A DNA stretch of 31,783 nucleotides from CAIUKX01 sp964580965 (GTDB taxonomy: Bacteria > Bacteroidota > Bacteroidia > Flavobacteriales_D > Crocinitomicaceae), in NCBI GenBank assembly GCA_964580965.1, contig CAZOLZ010000020.1, positions 1 to 31,783 on the forward strand, written 5' to 3'. Position numbers and translations under genes: made by a program. Shown in pieces: positions 31,516 to 31,783 of the stretch; within the stretch, counting starts at the first letter, position 1; every line of letters starts with the position of its first letter. The notes under the pieces are model-generated. The model made no database searches. It was not told the DNA's origin and saw nothing but the letters and a program-made list of their open reading frames with translations.

Positions 31516-31783
31516 GTGAAACTAAAATTTATATTAAAAACAGTTCTTATTTTAATTTCATTTAGTATATTAACCTCTACAATAATTCAATATTTAAATC
31601 GGTTTTACAATGATAAAAATGATGGAAATGCGCTATACATTTGGGGAGATTCACAAACTTACCAGGGTGTCGATATTGAACTACTAAAAAAGAAGTTAGG
31701 AATTAAAGTATATTCTTCAGCAAAACATGGAGCTGGAGTTTATGATTTTTTAGTTTTTACTGAAAATGTACCCCAAAATTCAA
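31516..31783 (+). CDS. Partial SGNH-like protein, probable partner of the MBOAT acyltransferase
   Basis: An open frame begins with GTG at 31516, 10 bases after the MBOAT stop, and runs off the window end; 89 complete codons are visible. Residues about 5-24 are a hydrophobic signal or anchor segment (FILKTVLILISFSILTSTII). Then comes YIWGDSQTYQGVD (about 43-55), in which GDSQ sits where SGNH/GDSL-type O-acetyltransferase partners (AlgX/AlgJ-like) have GDS plus a catalytic serine. No ATG start fits, and the frame has no stop. Position directly behind an MBOAT gene is the classic arrangement. The remaining SGNH blocks, including the Asp-x-x-His motif, lie outside the window, so the assignment is provisional. 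Confidence 0.65.
   Translation, partial: MKLKFILKTVLILISFSILTSTIIQYLNRFYNDKNDGNALYIWGDSQTYQGVDIELLKKKLGIKVYSSAKHGAGVYDFLVFTENVPQNS

Overview
The window looks like an ordinary chromosomal stretch from a low-GC member of the Bacteroidota, most likely the Flavobacteriales. Four signs support this. There is a T9SS cargo protein with a gliding-motility type C-terminal domain. Two bacillithiol synthesis genes are present, as is a CarboxypepD_reg-type TonB receptor. Many genes carry a TAnnTTTG -7 element and no strong Shine-Dalgarno sequence. No rRNA, tRNA, CRISPR array, prophage or transposase was seen. The assembly is broken by one run of 100 N at 18593-18692.

Layout. 94-1598: panB (pantothenate/CoA) and an RluA-type pseudouridine synthase. 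1691-3625, minus strand: a LysR regulator and a DUF58/vWA protein. 3710-5482: a MutS-like ATPase with predicted membrane segments. 5595-6982: menI and menF, two menaquinone steps behind a clear promoter. 7053-11586: a small secreted coiled-coil protein and a 1411-residue T9SS adhesin with ten 77-residue repeats, closed by a terminator. 11711-17699: a tightly packed run of cytochrome c biogenesis (CcsBA), glutathione-peroxidase-like protein, bshB1 and a secreted M1 peptidase. 17768-18445: an orphan NarL/LuxR response regulator. 18446-18922: a repeat-rich spacer with the assembly gap. 18923-23164, minus: bshC followed by a TonB-dependent receptor. 23311-24607: fabG and a small unknown protein. 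24620-27428, minus: a SIMPL protein, a small zinc ribbon, trxB and a Nudix CoA pyrophosphatase. 27429-27844: a tandem repeat spacer of about 128 bp period. 27845-29766: trhO and lgt. 30042-31783: an MBOAT O-acyltransferase and the start of its probable SGNH-like partner, cut by the window edge.

Thiol redox is the connecting theme. bshB1, bshC, a peroxidase, thioredoxin reductase and the cytochrome c maturation machinery all lie within 15 kb. Envelope functions (Lgt, T9SS adhesin, TonB receptor, MBOAT) make up much of the rest. I see no clearly undescribed system. The best second looks are the palindromic intergenic repeat family and the gap inside it, the membrane-bound MutS homologue, the mosaic adhesin repeats, the peroxidase/bacillithiol gene pairing, and the MBOAT/SGNH pair. 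Several starts were moved from upstream TTG codons to ATG because promoter elements overlap the TTG.
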